Below are positions 24,264 through 36,317 of a DNA stretch of 64,000 nucleotides, piece by piece (positions within the stretch are counted from its first letter, which is position 1; the number at the start of each line of letters is the position of its first letter). Origin of the DNA: Euphorbia lathyris (taxonomy: Eukaryota; Streptophyta; Magnoliopsida; Malpighiales; Euphorbiaceae); the NCBI RefSeq assembly GCF_963576675.1, contig NC_088915.1:43987501-44051500 (forward strand), given 5' to 3'. Both the position numbers and the translations under genes were made by a program. The notes below the pieces were generated by a model. It saw only the letters and a list, made by a program, of their open reading frames with translations, was not told where the DNA came from and searched no databases.

Positions 24264-25240
24264 GGATGAATCATTTCTTTCATCATAGCAGCTATATTTA
24301 TAGCGCATCATGAGGAATCCATTTTTTTTTTGTTGAATAGGAAATTGTCATTCGGCTGCAATTTTGGCATAGAAAGACAATATATTATGACAATAAGTCA
24401 ACACTTATGTTTTATCAATAATTTAATATCTAGTAGAGAGTTCAGAATGGATGAATCATTTCTTTCATCATAACAACTATATTTATAGTGCATTATGAGG
24501 AATCCAGTTTTTTTGTTGACTATGAAATTGTTGGGCTTGGGGTGTGCCCCAAGGGGTACCCACTTTTGTGAAAGGGTGAGGACCTGTCTCCTTGGTTGAC
24601 CACCACACACGCGCGCGCGCCGTCCGTCCGACCAAACCGAACCGGACCGGGTTGGGTTGGTTATTTAATTATTTACATTCTGATTTAGTCTTTGTGAACG
24701 TTATTCATAACGTCTATTTTCCTGAACGTGTCTTCTGTAAAACCCAGTCTCCTCCACCTTCCTGTTTTTCCTCCTTCATCTTCTCCATGAAATCAGAGCT
24801 CAACAGCTCTTTTTTCCCTGTATAAATAGGTGAGACTGGCATACAGAAATTACACAATTGAATTCATTCATTCCTTTTTTCGATTCCAAAAACTGAGCAA
24901 CTTACAGAGTGTAGACAGAAACGATTTTTGTACGGTGCAATACAAAAATCGTATTTAAGAGGGCTGTTTTATCCTGGAGGCGACCGGAGTTCATACTGTT
25001 TGCTATTTTCCGGCAGTTCCGCGAACGTCTTAAAGAAAGCGACATTGTCCGCGACTCTGCCCATTTAATTTTGTTCGGTCTGTTCTTATTTTCTGAGTTC
25101 GAGTTCCAACAGAAATTGTCATTAGGCTGCAATTTTGGCATAGAAAGACAATATATTGTGACAATAAGTGAACACTTATGTTCTACCAATAATTCAATAT
25201 CTAGTAAAGAGTTCAGAATGGACTGGTGTCTAATGAGCAT
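24264..25240 (+). repeat. Tandem duplication of about 180 bases, split by a solo LTR
   Basis: Copy 1 occupies about 24264-24446; copy 2 starts at 24447, is interrupted at 24528 and goes on at 25112-25240. Both share GGATGAATCATTTCTTTCAT and GGCTGCAATTTTGGCATAG. The words are nearly the same, so the duplication is older than the LTR insertion but not very old. Confidence 0.8.
24529..25111 (+). mobile_element. Solo LTR with perfect 5-bp target duplication
   Basis: It starts TGTTGGGCTTGG and ends GAGTTCCAACA, so ends are inverted (TGTTGG/CCAACA). GAAAT stands on both sides (24524-24528 and 25112-25116). A TATA box TATAAATAG is at 24821-24829. The 583-base length and ends fit a copia LTR left by LTR-LTR recombination. 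GCGCGCGCGC lies at 24610-24620. The orientation is inferred from the TATA box. Confidence 0.88.
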
Positions 25241-25581
25241 ATTGACCATCACGGATTCACTCAATTAATAATTATTGCTTATGGTCTTTAATGAGCATAT
25301 TGCTTATTTGGGCGTTGTATTGTTTGAGAATATTTGATGAGTTCAGTGGGAGTTTGTATTTTGGATGCTCTTTAGTTTAGACAAGTTTGTTTATTCGGTA
25401 ATGATTCCAGCTAATAAAGTTTTAAGTTTATTCAATTATGCAAATGTTATTATCTCGATCTCACTAATGTGAACTAGTTGGAAATAGACATGTTGAGATC
25501 ACATTACATGTAATTCTCATGTTACATATCCATACTTTATTCATGTCGCTTGGTTATGTTAACATATGCGATCATTGTTGG

Positions 25582-26232
25582 CAGTGGCGGAACCAGAACC
25601 CAAACTAAGCCGGGACTAAAATATTTAATAATAAATTTTTATAACGTTAAAAATATTATATCACGTAAAATTCAATGATTTTTAATGCACTAATTTGGGG
25701 GGCTAATTTTAACCATGTGGTTGACGATTAATTTTCAAAGTCCAGCCTGTTAGGGTTGGGTAAAATTATTTTAGCCTCCAACGCGTTAAAATTGTAAAAA
25801 TGTTATCATTTTAACTAGTAATGAACTAATAGAAAATTAATCATTTTTACTTTTTTTAATGTAAAGACATAATAAAAATGAATATTAAATATGTTTACTT
25901 TTTTTTAATGGTAAAGACTTTTAAAGTGTTATCAAAATAAAAATAAAGAGTCCATTTAAATTAATTAATAATGGTAACATGTTTTTATAATTATTGAAAA
26001 ATAAAATTAAAATAAATAAAAGCTTTTTAAAAGAAAATGAGGTTGAAGGGAGTTAAACATATGACCTCTCAAATAGAGTAAGCATCCTTAACCATCTCCT
26101 CTACTTTAAATATTAAAATAATGCTACATAGAGTCAATATAATTCTCTTCAAAATATTATCAGACAATTTCTCAATTCTCCGGCGGCCAGCCGGGGCTCG
26201 AGCCCACCCCAACCCCCCTAGTTCCGCCCCTG
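25582..26232. mobile_element. Non-autonomous hAT-like transposon
   Basis: Ends are CAGTGGCGGAACCAG and, inverted, CAGGGGCGGAACTAG. Target duplication ATTGTTGG is perfect and 8 bases (25574-25581, 26233-26240), as hAT elements make. Length is 651 bases, with no coding capacity. Near the right end lie words CCGGGGCTCGAGCCCACC. Confidence 0.88.
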
Positions 26233-26240
26233 ATTGTTGG

Positions 26241-26814
26241 TAAGGTTACACTAAAGGTCACTGATTCTACTTTGGTTCTATGCTGATTAATGGACAAAAT
26301 TGTTGATATATGCCTATAGTAAATATGATAGCATATTTTGACGTCATAAAAGTTTCATAATTTATAAGATATACATGTTTTGCCCAAGTGGGATATTGTT
26401 AGATTAAAATCCACAATGTGGGCTTTACATCTATCATATATTAGTATGTTAAGTGGTATAATTTACTTCATAAACCTAAGACATATGTAATAGGTATGAG
26501 CTTATTTATACGTAGATATCCAGATGTAATATATACTAATTCTATAATGGGCAGAATAGTAATTATAACAATTAGATTTACTATATAAGTAAAAGGTTAT
26601 GGTTCATATGTCATTAACATTCTAAATCCATAACTTCCCACATCAAGTGTAGATGTGGTAGTTGCTTCTTGCACTAGAAGACTAATCAACCTAATGTATT
26701 TCTAGTTCCCTTCAATTTGTTGGTCTATAGATTCAGGTGCGCTTTCATGTTAGATGTTAATGGATTAACATGAGTTTACGATCTTTGTGGATGTAATTCC
26801 AATAAGTAATTCCC
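26241..26814. other. Possible copia 3' end relic and intergenic DNA
   Basis: CCCAAGTGGGATAT just before TGTTAGATTAAAATCC (26396) has the form of a copia polypurine tract followed by an LTR start. Together with the RT relic at 23690 it may be an old copia element. No right LTR boundary was found. No gene. Confidence 0.35.
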
Positions 26815-27003
26815 ATAGGCCGAGCAAGGAACGATCATAATATATGACGATGGGGCAGAAATAAATTAAATCTCACATCGAAAATGAAGAGAAAGTTACA
26901 GAGGCTTATTAGTAAAGTAGAAATTCAATACATGCAGACACGTTTTAAAACCGTGAGGCCAAAAGTGTTGGATTTTGACCAAAGCGGATAATATCGGCAT
27001 GTT
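26815..27003 (+). mobile_element. Short TG...CA repeat, copy 2
   Basis: It lacks the first part but shares CTCACATCGAAAATG, CAATACATGCAGACACGTTTT and the GTGAGGCC word with copy 1 (17709-17950). It ends near the upstream region of the PPR gene. Confidence 0.55.
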
Positions 27004-27232
27004 GTACACATACAATGTTATATTCAAATTTTTAAGAAAAATGTTATTTCTCCTTTCTTTGTTTGAAGTTGGAAAGCAAATGTAACCGAAAGATTATTTC
27101 TTATTGCTAAATCAATATTGCATTACATGATGTTTATGTAGCGCGTGTGACTATGTACTTTGAATTTCTCTTGTATTGCTGCCCAATTTCCCGTCAACTA
27201 ACTTAACTGTTTCTTGCCTTGCCTAATCTCAC

Positions 27233-29413
27233 ATGAGAAATGCCTTGAGAAGTATACTATCTGCAAAGCCAGCAAAGGACTTCAATGGTTATGCAGAAAC
27301 ATGTGTTTCCCTGTTGAAAAATCTCAACAGCCATGGTTTGATCACTGAAGGGAGTGCTTTTCATGGCCATTTAATCAAAATGGGTGTTTCATCAGAGAGA
27401 TATATAGCAATTAAACTCCTGGTAATGTACCTAAATTGTCGAAAATCAGCTGAAGCTAATGAGATTTCAAAAGAGTTCAATGGGTTTGATCTTGTTGTAC
27501 ATAATTGTATGATCTCTGCTGATGTGCAGTGGGGAAATTTCGATAGAGCTCGCAAGTTGTTCGACGAAATGCCTGAGAGAAATGAGGTTTCTTGGACAGC
27601 GATGATTTCAGGTTTTATGAAATATGGCAGAGTGAAAGAATCAATGTGGTATTTCGAAAGAAACCCATTTCACAATGTGGTATCTTGGACCGCAGGAATT
27701 AGTGGGTATGTCCGTAACGGGTTCAGTTTTGAAGCTATGAAGCTATTTCTGAAACTTCTTGAATCTGGGGTGATGCCAAACAACGTTACATTTACCTCTG
27801 TAGTTAGAGCATGTGGAGATTTGCGTGATTTTGGATTGGGAATGTGTGTTTTAGGTTTGATTGTTAAAACTGGATTTGAACATAATTTAGCAGTATCTAA
27901 TTCTTTGATTACATTATGCTTGAAGATAGGCGAAATAGATTTAGCTAGGAAAATATTTGATAGGATGGATGTAAGAGATGTTGTCTCTTGGACAGCAATA
28001 TTAGACATGGATGACTTGGTAGAAGCTAGAAGGATCTTTGAAGAGATGCCAGAAAGAAATGAGATTTCTTGGAGTACCATGATTGCAAGGTGCAGTCAGA
28101 GGGGTTATACGGACGAGTCACTGAAACTCTTCCGCCAAATGGTTCAACAAGGAATCAAGCCAACTATTTCTTGTTTTTCCAGTATTATAAGTACATTGGC
28201 TACCCTTGAAGCTTTACAAGCAGGAATGATCATCCATGGACATGTTACAAAAAATTGGATTCAAAATGATGTTTTTGTCAGTAGCTCTCTCATCGATTTG
28301 TACTGTAAATGTGGAGAAACTAAGAAAGGGCGCCTACTATTCGATTCAGATATGGAGAAAAATGTGGTTTCCTGGAATACTATGATAGGAGGGTATAGTC
28401 TGAATGGAGAAATGGAAGAAGCTAAGGATTTGTTTCATGCTATGCCTATGCCATTGCGAAATAGGGTCACTTGGAGTGCTATAATTGCTGGTTATTTAGA
28501 TTGTGGACAATTTGACAAGGTCTTTGAGATCTTCAAAGAAATGCTTCTGCTAGGAGAAATTCCAAACACATCCACCTTCTCTAGCATGCTTTCTGCTTGC
28601 GCGAGCACAGCATCGTTAGGGAAGGGTAAAGACTTACATGGGAAGATAATTAAACTTGGGATTCAGTATGATGTTTTTGTAGGCACTGCTCTTACTGATA
28701 TGTATGCCAAGTCTGGGGATATTGAGTACTCTAGAAAGGTGTTTGATAGGATGTCTGAGAAGAATGAAGTTTCATGGACTGTAATGATTCAAGGGCTTGC
28801 AGAAAGCGGTTTTCCACTGGAATGTCTTGATAAATTTCAGGAAATGGAAGAAACTTCAACTGTGGCGTGTAATGAGCAAATGCTCTTGTCGGTTCTGTTC
28901 GCGTGCTCCCACTCTGGATTGATCAATAAAGGAGTGGGATATTTTAATTCGATGGAGGCAGTATATGCAGTAAAACCCAAGGGAAGACACTACACTTGCA
29001 TTGTTGATATGCTCTCCCGAGCAGGACTCATATATGAAGCTGAAGAATTCATTAATTCCATGCCATATAAACCTGAAAGTAATGCATGGGCAGCTTTATT
29101 AAGCGGATGTAAGACTTATAAGAAGGAAGAATTAGCAGGGAGAACAGCTAGGAGGCTTTGGGAAATGGCAGAGAAAAACTCAGCAGGATATGTGCTGCTA
29201 TCAAATATCTATGCTTCAGCTGGAAGATGGGTGGAAGTTATGAATGTGAGGAAACTAATGAAGGAAAAGGGATTGAACAAGAATGGTGGTTGCAGTTGGG
29301 TTGAGGTTAAAGACAGCGTCCATTCTTTTTATTCAGATGATGGAACTCACCTGCAATCGCCTGAGATTTATGAGATTATACAACTTTTAAGGTTTGAAAT
29401 GGCACTTCCTTGA
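27233..29413 (+). CDS. Pentatricopeptide repeat protein, PLS class with E domain
   Basis: One exon, 726 codons, intact. PPR proteins bind single-stranded RNA of plastids or mitochondria; the PLS class with E-type ends takes part in C-to-U editing. About a dozen repeats run from residue about 70, many with the signature VSWTAMISGF, RKLFDEMPERN, VFVGTALTDMYAK and HYTCIVDMLSRAG. The end has the E and E+-like portion (WVEVKDSVHSFYSDDGTH) but no DYW deaminase, so editing would need a partner in trans. The N-terminus (MRNALRSILSAKPAK) is basic and may be an organelle transit peptide; which organelle is open. One repeat near residue 256 (SWTAILDMDDLVEAR) is some residues short. ATG at 27233 is the first in frame. 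It is one of the few intact genes of the window. It ends tail-to-tail with the MORC relic. Confidence 0.93.
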   Translation: MRNALRSILSAKPAKDFNGYAETCVSLLKNLNSHGLITEGSAFHGHLIKMGVSSERYIAIKLLVMYLNCRKSAEANEISKEFNGFDLVVHNCMISADVQWGNFDRARKLFDEMPERNEVSWTAMISGFMKYGRVKESMWYFERNPFHNVVSWTAGISGYVRNGFSFEAMKLFLKLLESGVMPNNVTFTSVVRACGDLRDFGLGMCVLGLIVKTGFEHNLAVSNSLITLCLKIGEIDLARKIFDRMDVRDVVSWTAILDMDDLVEARRIFEEMPERNEISWSTMIARCSQRGYTDESLKLFRQMVQQGIKPTISCFSSIISTLATLEALQAGMIIHGHVTKNWIQNDVFVSSSLIDLYCKCGETKKGRLLFDSDMEKNVVSWNTMIGGYSLNGEMEEAKDLFHAMPMPLRNRVTWSAIIAGYLDCGQFDKVFEIFKEMLLLGEIPNTSTFSSMLSACASTASLGKGKDLHGKIIKLGIQYDVFVGTALTDMYAKSGDIEYSRKVFDRMSEKNEVSWTVMIQGLAESGFPLECLDKFQEMEETSTVACNEQMLLSVLFACSHSGLINKGVGYFNSMEAVYAVKPKGRHYTCIVDMLSRAGLIYEAEEFINSMPYKPESNAWAALLSGCKTYKKEELAGRTARRLWEMAEKNSAGYVLLSNIYASAGRWVEVMNVRKLMKEKGLNKNGGCSWVEVKDSVHSFYSDDGTHLQSPEIYEIIQLLRFEMALP

Positions 29414-30414
29414 AGATCAAACTCAAGTAAAACTTTGCTCTTTCTTATAATAAATAAAATAAAAATGTTATCCTATCTGTGGTTCGTCAGTAGAAGTCTA
29501 TTGATCTCGATTCAACCAAAAGTCTTGTATACTCAAATTCAACTTCATTGAGCTCACTCTTGAGCTTTTCCACCTGCAACACAACTTCAACTATTTAAAA
29601 AGTTACCTGCATGTTCTAATCAAGCGCATATGGGATGTTTTCTTTTTGTGCCCTATACAACAGCTAAATTCCTTTTACAAACAAGCCCCATACTTTAGGA
29701 GAATCAACCAAACGAAAAATATGCACAGATACAGAACTTATAAATGCTACTAAAATATAGTGTCCGTGCAACATAGACAGAGACTCAATGGCCTTATATC
29801 CTGACCCTGTCTTTGGCAAAATTGAAGAAATGATTTTTGAACGACTTCACATTCTAATCTCGTTATCAATCCTCATAGTTCTTTATAAACATTCCCAGTT
29901 TATAATATATCATGGATTTTACAAGTGAGAATGCCCATATATTAATAATGATCAAAATTGTAGAAGATAATCGTCATTGAGTCAGTAATCCAATAGAGTT
30001 TAAACATTATCAACAGTTAAACCGCTCACTGCTTGCTCAATTTAGAGTTATTAATTTTGCATATTCCAACTCACTAACACTTCTGAAGTCAGACTGCCAA
30101 TAGAAAATTGCAGGAAATAGCTTAGACAACAAAGATGTAAAATAACTTTAACTCAGTTGAAGGAAATAGATTCAATATATGAGGAAGTAAGACCTCCTCA
30201 TGCCAAGTTAACAAGACTGTGATATGAGCACAAATTTCCAGCTAGACATGAAAATAATGTTAGGATATTGTTATGCATTATTTATCTTGCTAATAACAGG
30301 ATATAAATCCTCCTTTATTCTTTGAAAAAAAGAATACAAATGTATTCAGATGAATCAGCAGTTTAAAAGCCTTCTATCATTATGATAAAACACAAACGTT
30401 CTTTTAGTTATAAG

Positions 30415-33400
30415 AACTCCGCCTGTGAGGGTCACTTGGTGGCCTTTACAACCGGTCCCAAGCCCGGACAAAGGAGGAGGGTTGCGGTAGGTTTGTGGAG
30501 GCCAGCGTAAAACTTAGCCACATCTTATGACATGAACCACAATATAAATATCGTGGGGGCGTTCCCTACTCAGCGACGCGCTACACTTTCTAGACCCGGG
30601 TGTAGTGATAAATGTGCAAGGGTTGCTAGGTCGTCGCCCCGAAGCGGCGCCACCCCAGGACCCGGGGGTGGTGTCAAATATGCAAGGGTTGCGGGTAAAT
30701 AAGCTAGTCCACGGTAATGGTAGGGGTAGGGGTAAGGGTAGTAGGTTACGCTTTGGGACATGGAACATAGGTTCTTTGACAAGAAGATTAGTTGAAATTG
30801 TAGATGTTATGAAGAGGAGAATAAATATAATGTGCCAAGGTTAGAGAGATAGCTCCTTGGGGTTATAAGCTTTGGTACTCAGGAAAGGATAAGGGTAGAA
30901 ATGGAGTAGGTATTCTTATTGATCGGGAGTATATTGATGATGTAGTAGCGGTGTCTAGGAAGAGCGATAGAATTATGAGTGTTAAGCTAGTGATAGGGGA
31001 TGAGGTTGTGAATGTCATCAGTGCATATGCGCCACAAATAGGATTAGATGTCTCTATAAGACAAGCTTTTTGGGAGGACTTAGAGGAAGTGGTGCAACAG
31101 GTTCCTAGGGATGAAATGATGGTACTGGGGGTGATCTCAATGGACACGTGGGTTCTAGGCGAGATGGGTTTGAGAGTGTTCATGGAGGGTATGGTTTTGG
31201 AGATAAGAATGAAGTAGGAAATGATATTTTGGAATTCGCATCAGCCTATGACTTGAGTATCATGAACACATGGTTTATGAAGAGAACATCCACTTAGTGA
31301 CTTATCGGAGTGGCGGTAATGCTAGCCAAATTGACTTCTTCTTAGTAAGGAGTGCTTGGAGAAAGAATTATATTGACTGTAAGGTGATCCCTGGTGAGAG
31401 TACGACAACCCAACATAGAGTAGTGGTGCTTGATTTTCGAAGTAGGAAATGTATAAGAAAACGAACACCACAAGTGGAGACTAAGATTAAGTGGTGGAAA
31501 TTGCAAGGGGAGAATCAACAAAAATTTGTGGATGAGATGACCAAAAAAGATATTTGGACTTGTACTATGGATTTAGATATAGATTCGATATGGACTAAGA
31601 TGGAGCATAGTATAAGGGAAGTAGCGAAGGAAGTTCTAGGGGAATCTAAAGGTAGCATGCCACCGGGTAAGGACACATCTTGGTGGACAGAAGAAGTACG
31701 ACAAGTAGTAAAGAGTAAGTGAGAATCCTATAAAATATTGGGGAAATGTAGGAGTGACGAGAACTACGAAAAATACAAAGAGGCTAAAAGGGAAGTAAAG
31801 AAGGTTATACGAGATGCTAGAGCAAAGGTGAATCAGGATCTGTATACAAGATTGGATACGAAAGAAGGGGAAAGAGACATATATAGAATTGCTCGGATGA
31901 GAGATAGGAAGACGCGAGATTTAGGAAAAGTTAAATGTGTGAAGGATGTGGACCAGAAAGTCCTAGTTGGAGATAAGGATATCAAGGAGCGATGTAGGTC
32001 CTATTTTGATTACTTATTTAATGGAGATCGCAGACAAGATGTTGGAGATATAAGTATCCCTCGCGATATGATAAATCATGAATGCCTGCAGAGAATTCAA
32101 AAAGGTGAAGTCAAAATGGCATTAAATAAGATGAGGTCGAAGAAAGCTGTAGGACCTGATGGCATCCCTATTGAGATTTGGAGATGTTTGGGAGAGAGAG
32201 GAATCGAATGGTTGACGAAGTTCTTCAATAAAATTTGGAAAAACAATAAGATGTCATCAGAATGGAGGAAAAGTATCGTAATCCCTTTGTATAAGAACAA
32301 AGGCGATGTCCAAGATTGTGCCAACTATCGAGGAATCAAATTAATGAGTCACACTATGAAACTTTGGAAGCGAGTGATCTAACAAAGGCTAAGGAAGACG
32401 GTGAAGATCTCGGAAAACCAGTTTGGCTTTATGCCGGGAAGATCAACTATGGAAGCCATCCATCTAATGAGACAATTAATGGAGCACTATCGAAATAAGA
32501 AGAAAGACTTGCATATGGTTTTCATTGACTTGGAGAAAGCATATGATAAGGTACCAAGGGAAGTACTTTGGTGGTCCTTGACAAGGAAAGACATTTCGCG
32601 GAAATATATTGACATCATAAAGGACATGTATGAGGGAGCATGCTCGAGTGTACGTACTAGTGCTGGGAAGACTGAAGAGTTCCTTATTACGATTGGAGTG
32701 CATCAAGGTTCCGCACTAAGCCCATTTCTTTTTGCCATCGTTATGGATGAACTAACAAGTTCACTTCAAGATGGTATACCATGGTGCATGTTGTTTGCAG
32801 ATGATATTGTGTTGGTTGATGAGACGAAAGAAGGAGTGGAGAGGAAGTTGGAACTATGGAGACAAACTCCAGAATCTAGAGGCTTTAAGTTGAGCCGAAG
32901 TAAGACAAAATATTTGGAGTGTAAGTTTAGCGGCCATAGGAGTAGGGAGACAGAGACAATCACCCTAGATGGGAGAGTTGTTCAGGCATCGGATTGCTTC
33001 CGGTATTTAGGATCTATCATCCAAACGAATGGAGAAGTAGATGGAGATGTTGCTCATAGGATTAAATCTGGTTGGTTGAAGCGGAAGAGTGCTACGGGTT
33101 TCCTTTGTGACCCCGGCATGCCTAATAGATTGAAGGGAAAATTCTACCGTACGACAATCAGACCAGCATTGTTATATGGTACGGAGTGTTGGGCAGTGAA
33201 ACATCGTCACATCCATAAAATGTCGGTGGTGGAGATGCGTATATTAAGATGGATGTGTGGTCATACGAGAAAGGATCGGGTGAGTAATGAAATAATTAGG
33301 ACAAAAGTAGGGGTTACATTTATTGAGAATAAAATGAGAGAAAACCGACTAAGGTGGTTTGGCCATGTGAGACGTAGAGCGCTTGATGCGCCGGTTAGGA

Positions 33401-33641
33401 GGACTGAAGAGTGGCAAAGGGATGTAGTGGTGAGGGGTAGGGGAAGACCTAAGCAAACTTGGAGGAGGGTGATCGAGAGTGATATGAGTTTACTGGGAAT
33501 TGAGGAAAATATGGTAGTGGATAGGACGGAGTGGAGGGAGCGAATTTGTGTCGCTGACACGACTTGATTTCACGGTTTTATATGATGGTTCATGTTAGCC
33601 GACCCCGAATCATTTCGGGACTAAGACTTTGTTGTTGTTGC
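30415..33641 (+). mobile_element. RTE-type LINE, full length, with 15-bp target duplication
   Basis: TCTTTTAGTTATAAG stands at 30400-30414 and 33642-33656. The element starts AACTCCGCCTGTGAGGGTC and ends in TTG repeats (TTTGTTGTTGTTG), the tail of plant RTE LINEs. One ORF is implied, with endonuclease then reverse transcriptase. It lies in an intron of the MORC-like gene, in the opposite direction. Confidence 0.92.
30757..33567 (+). pseudogene. Endonuclease-reverse transcriptase ORF of the RTE LINE
   Basis: The AP-endonuclease begins TWNIGSLTRR, continues with RNGVGILID, VISAYAPQIGLD and SQIDFFLVR. The catalytic GD-x-N block at about 31125-31140 is out of frame because a G run is one base short; another break is at about 30840. 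From 31270 to 33567 one frame holds, with two internal stops: TGA 31720-31722 and TAA 32380-32382. RT motifs: [45 protein letters not shown] and catalytic FADD at about 32800. The C-terminus has RWFGHVRRR and [11 protein letters not shown], usual in plant RTE. It is a dead but quite recent copy. Confidence 0.9.
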
Positions 33642-34699
33642 TCTTTTAGTTATAAGCTAAAGTTGTATGGGAAATTGAAAATACTATCAGAAATCTCAAC
33701 GCACCTAACATTGCTATCAGCGGCACATTCTTGACTCTCCAATAATCCTGTTACTATCATATAGATCAGTAAGTAGATCAAAATTCCATGATACCGGCTA
33801 GCTAAGTAGATCAAGCAATTTCTACATTCCAATAATTTTGATTTATAATCTACCTAATTGAGTTCTGATTTGGTTTCTTTCAGCATGGGTCTTCTGAACT
33901 GGCAGCAATTGCACTTGAATTCTCAGCATGGTCTTCTGAAGAAATATGAGTTACTGAATGTATCTCATGAGAAAGCAGTGGAGGACATTGTCTTATTACT
34001 TTATAACCAATCAACTCACAATGTGTTTGCCTGCGAAGATCTATGCACGACACATGATACATACAGCAATATGAATTTAACAGACAAGATTGTTTTTAAG
34101 AACTTTCAGGTATTAAAATGACAAAAAGTTAAAGGGACATCAGAACCTCAAGATTAGTGTCCATCTTCAATGATTGCACCATTTACTTGATGATTAATAA
34201 GTTGGATATGGTTTGAATAAGTTTTTGATAGTTATAAACTAATGAAATAACTACCAACTGATTGTTTTTCAAGTTCTAACATACAAATACATACATGGAA
34301 TTAAATCAAAAGTTTCATCATTGCTTTTCAACAATATTCTTGCCATAAGCTGAGTAGCAACATATTGGGGTAAATATTCCTGAAAGGCAACATTAAGGTG
34401 TACATTGATCTATTCTATTTCTCATTTAAGCTACTTTCACTTGATAAAAAAAGGTGTATCATAATCATTCATGTTGTGATGACAAGGGAAGGGAGCCATT
34501 ATGTTTATGTCAGCAGCACGACCCATCAAAAGTTCATATAAATTAGCCAGTACACATTAGGGTTTCATAGGCTTAATTAATGGATTTTAATTGTGTGTAA
34601 CAGACAGATAACATTACCAGTACTATGATATATATCGAAGCCGTGGACTTTTATATCTGAAGCTTCTTTCAGAAATCCTAACCTGAATGACAAAATCAT

Positions 34700-35742
34700 C
34701 ACATAAAATTAGACATGGAGAACTTGATTTAAGTGCTAAAGCATGATCAAGTAGCCAACAAACACACCAGTATCAGCTCAGAGAACCCACTAACTCATAG
34801 CAATTAAATCGCCTGAAATTCCAATCTAATTCCATTTATAGATTCACATCAAATCCTGTTTCGTTTAATTAACTGCTTAAGTGAGTGAATCAAAACCACA
34901 CCTATGTTATGTTATGTTATGTTATGGATGTAATGCATTACCATTCTCTCATTAAACTAAAATCTCAAAGGAAATTATGCATTTTTCCTAGTTTTGTATT
35001 GTATTATGGATTCACATTTCATCAACCAAAATAACTTCAACGCAAAAAGGGAATGTCAAACTTATGAAACGTTTCCTTAGGTTCACCAAATATCATTTAG
35101 TGCCTGAAAAGTTAGAATTCTTTTACTACAGTGCCATTAAATTATTAAAGCATATAAACTCTATTTCTATCCTATTTAAATATTGTCATGTACCAATACT
35201 ATTATGCAGTGTAGATATTGTACTTTTTGTCCCAAATTCAAAACCTTGAGCTTCACTGGTTTTAAAACGAGTCTATATACATCACACATTCACCTTACTA
35301 ATAAGTTTTTTTTTTATATAGGATTCAGTTCATTCCTGCTCTTATCATCATCCCTAAGGGTCATTTCTTGCTCAAGACTTCTATCATAACGCCATCCACT
35401 CCTGTCCGGGTTATTACAAACCCACCAGCTCCGCCTCATTCGTTCCTGAACCATACTTCGTACATGGTAGTGACCCCGTCCATAGTGGGTGAGCAAAGAG
35501 CAATTCTAAGTGATGACTATGGAGGTAAGAATGAACTGAATTTCATATTGGAAATAAAAGAGAGATCAATAGAGACTTATTAATAGGTGTATTTCTAATA
35601 CATGTAGACGTGTTTTAAAATTGTGAAACATATCTAAACGTTCTGTTCAATTTAGTGCAAAAAAACACAATGAAGTAAGCAAGACATACAGCTTTAACAG
35701 CAGCAAAGCATTGATCATTAATAGATAACTTTAGAGATTTAC
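34700..35742. other. Intron of the MORC-like gene, including a repeat copy
   Basis: No exon or ORF convincing on either strand, apart from the repeat copy at 35468-35640. A short ATGTT repeat stands at 34905-34925. AT-rich throughout. Confidence 0.45.
35468..35640 (+). mobile_element. Short TG...CA repeat, copy 3
   Basis: Starts TAGTGACCCCGTCC, with GTGGGTGAGCAAAG, GAATGAACTGAATTTC and ACATGTAGACGTGTTTT in the same order as copy 1. The right end (GTTACA) is missing. It is the most decayed copy. Confidence 0.55.
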
Positions 35743-36317
35743 CTCATCTTTTCCACCAGCTTTTGGTTTATACAAGATGTATTCAGGAAATATAAGATCA
35801 TCAGCTATGTTATGGTGCTAAACAACTCGTCCACGCAATTTTATATGAAAAAGGCTGTTTCAGCCGCAGATACAAAATAGATAAGTATGGCTGTGACCCA
35901 TTAAAAAGAACAGAAATTAATCAAAATAGTTACATGAGCAAATTAAGTTTAGGGATAAGGTAACAAAATAAGAATGTGATCTTTTTTTTTTTTTTAGAAA
36001 GTATCAATTTAGGCTTCACGTATAAAATAATACCAATATAGTTGGTTTAACGTTTGAAAAAGGTATCAATTTAGGTCTCGATAACGGATTGGACACGTCA
36101 TTTCTATTACTCCGTCCAATCCGTTATCGAGACCTAAATTGATACATTTTTCAAACGTTAAGTATATATTGTTAGAAAAGGAAAACATCAAAGGAGTAAC
36201 TTGTGAAGAAAATTAAAAATAAAATTCGGGCCCAGTCCAGTTGGGCGTCGCGCGAACGAGCGCGCGCGTGTGGTATATTTGCCAAAATCCACTAAACACA
36301 ATTTAAAGGCTTGTGAG

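Noticed and set aside
33690..33765. Possible extra MORC exon on the - strand (ESQECAADSNVRCVEIS)
   Set aside because: It has an AG before it but no clear donor and no MORC motif I can name; left out of the exon list.
33858..34121. An 87-codon + strand ORF
   Set aside because: The opposite strand holds a better match, the HCELIGYKV exon of the MORC-like gene; the + frame is its shadow.
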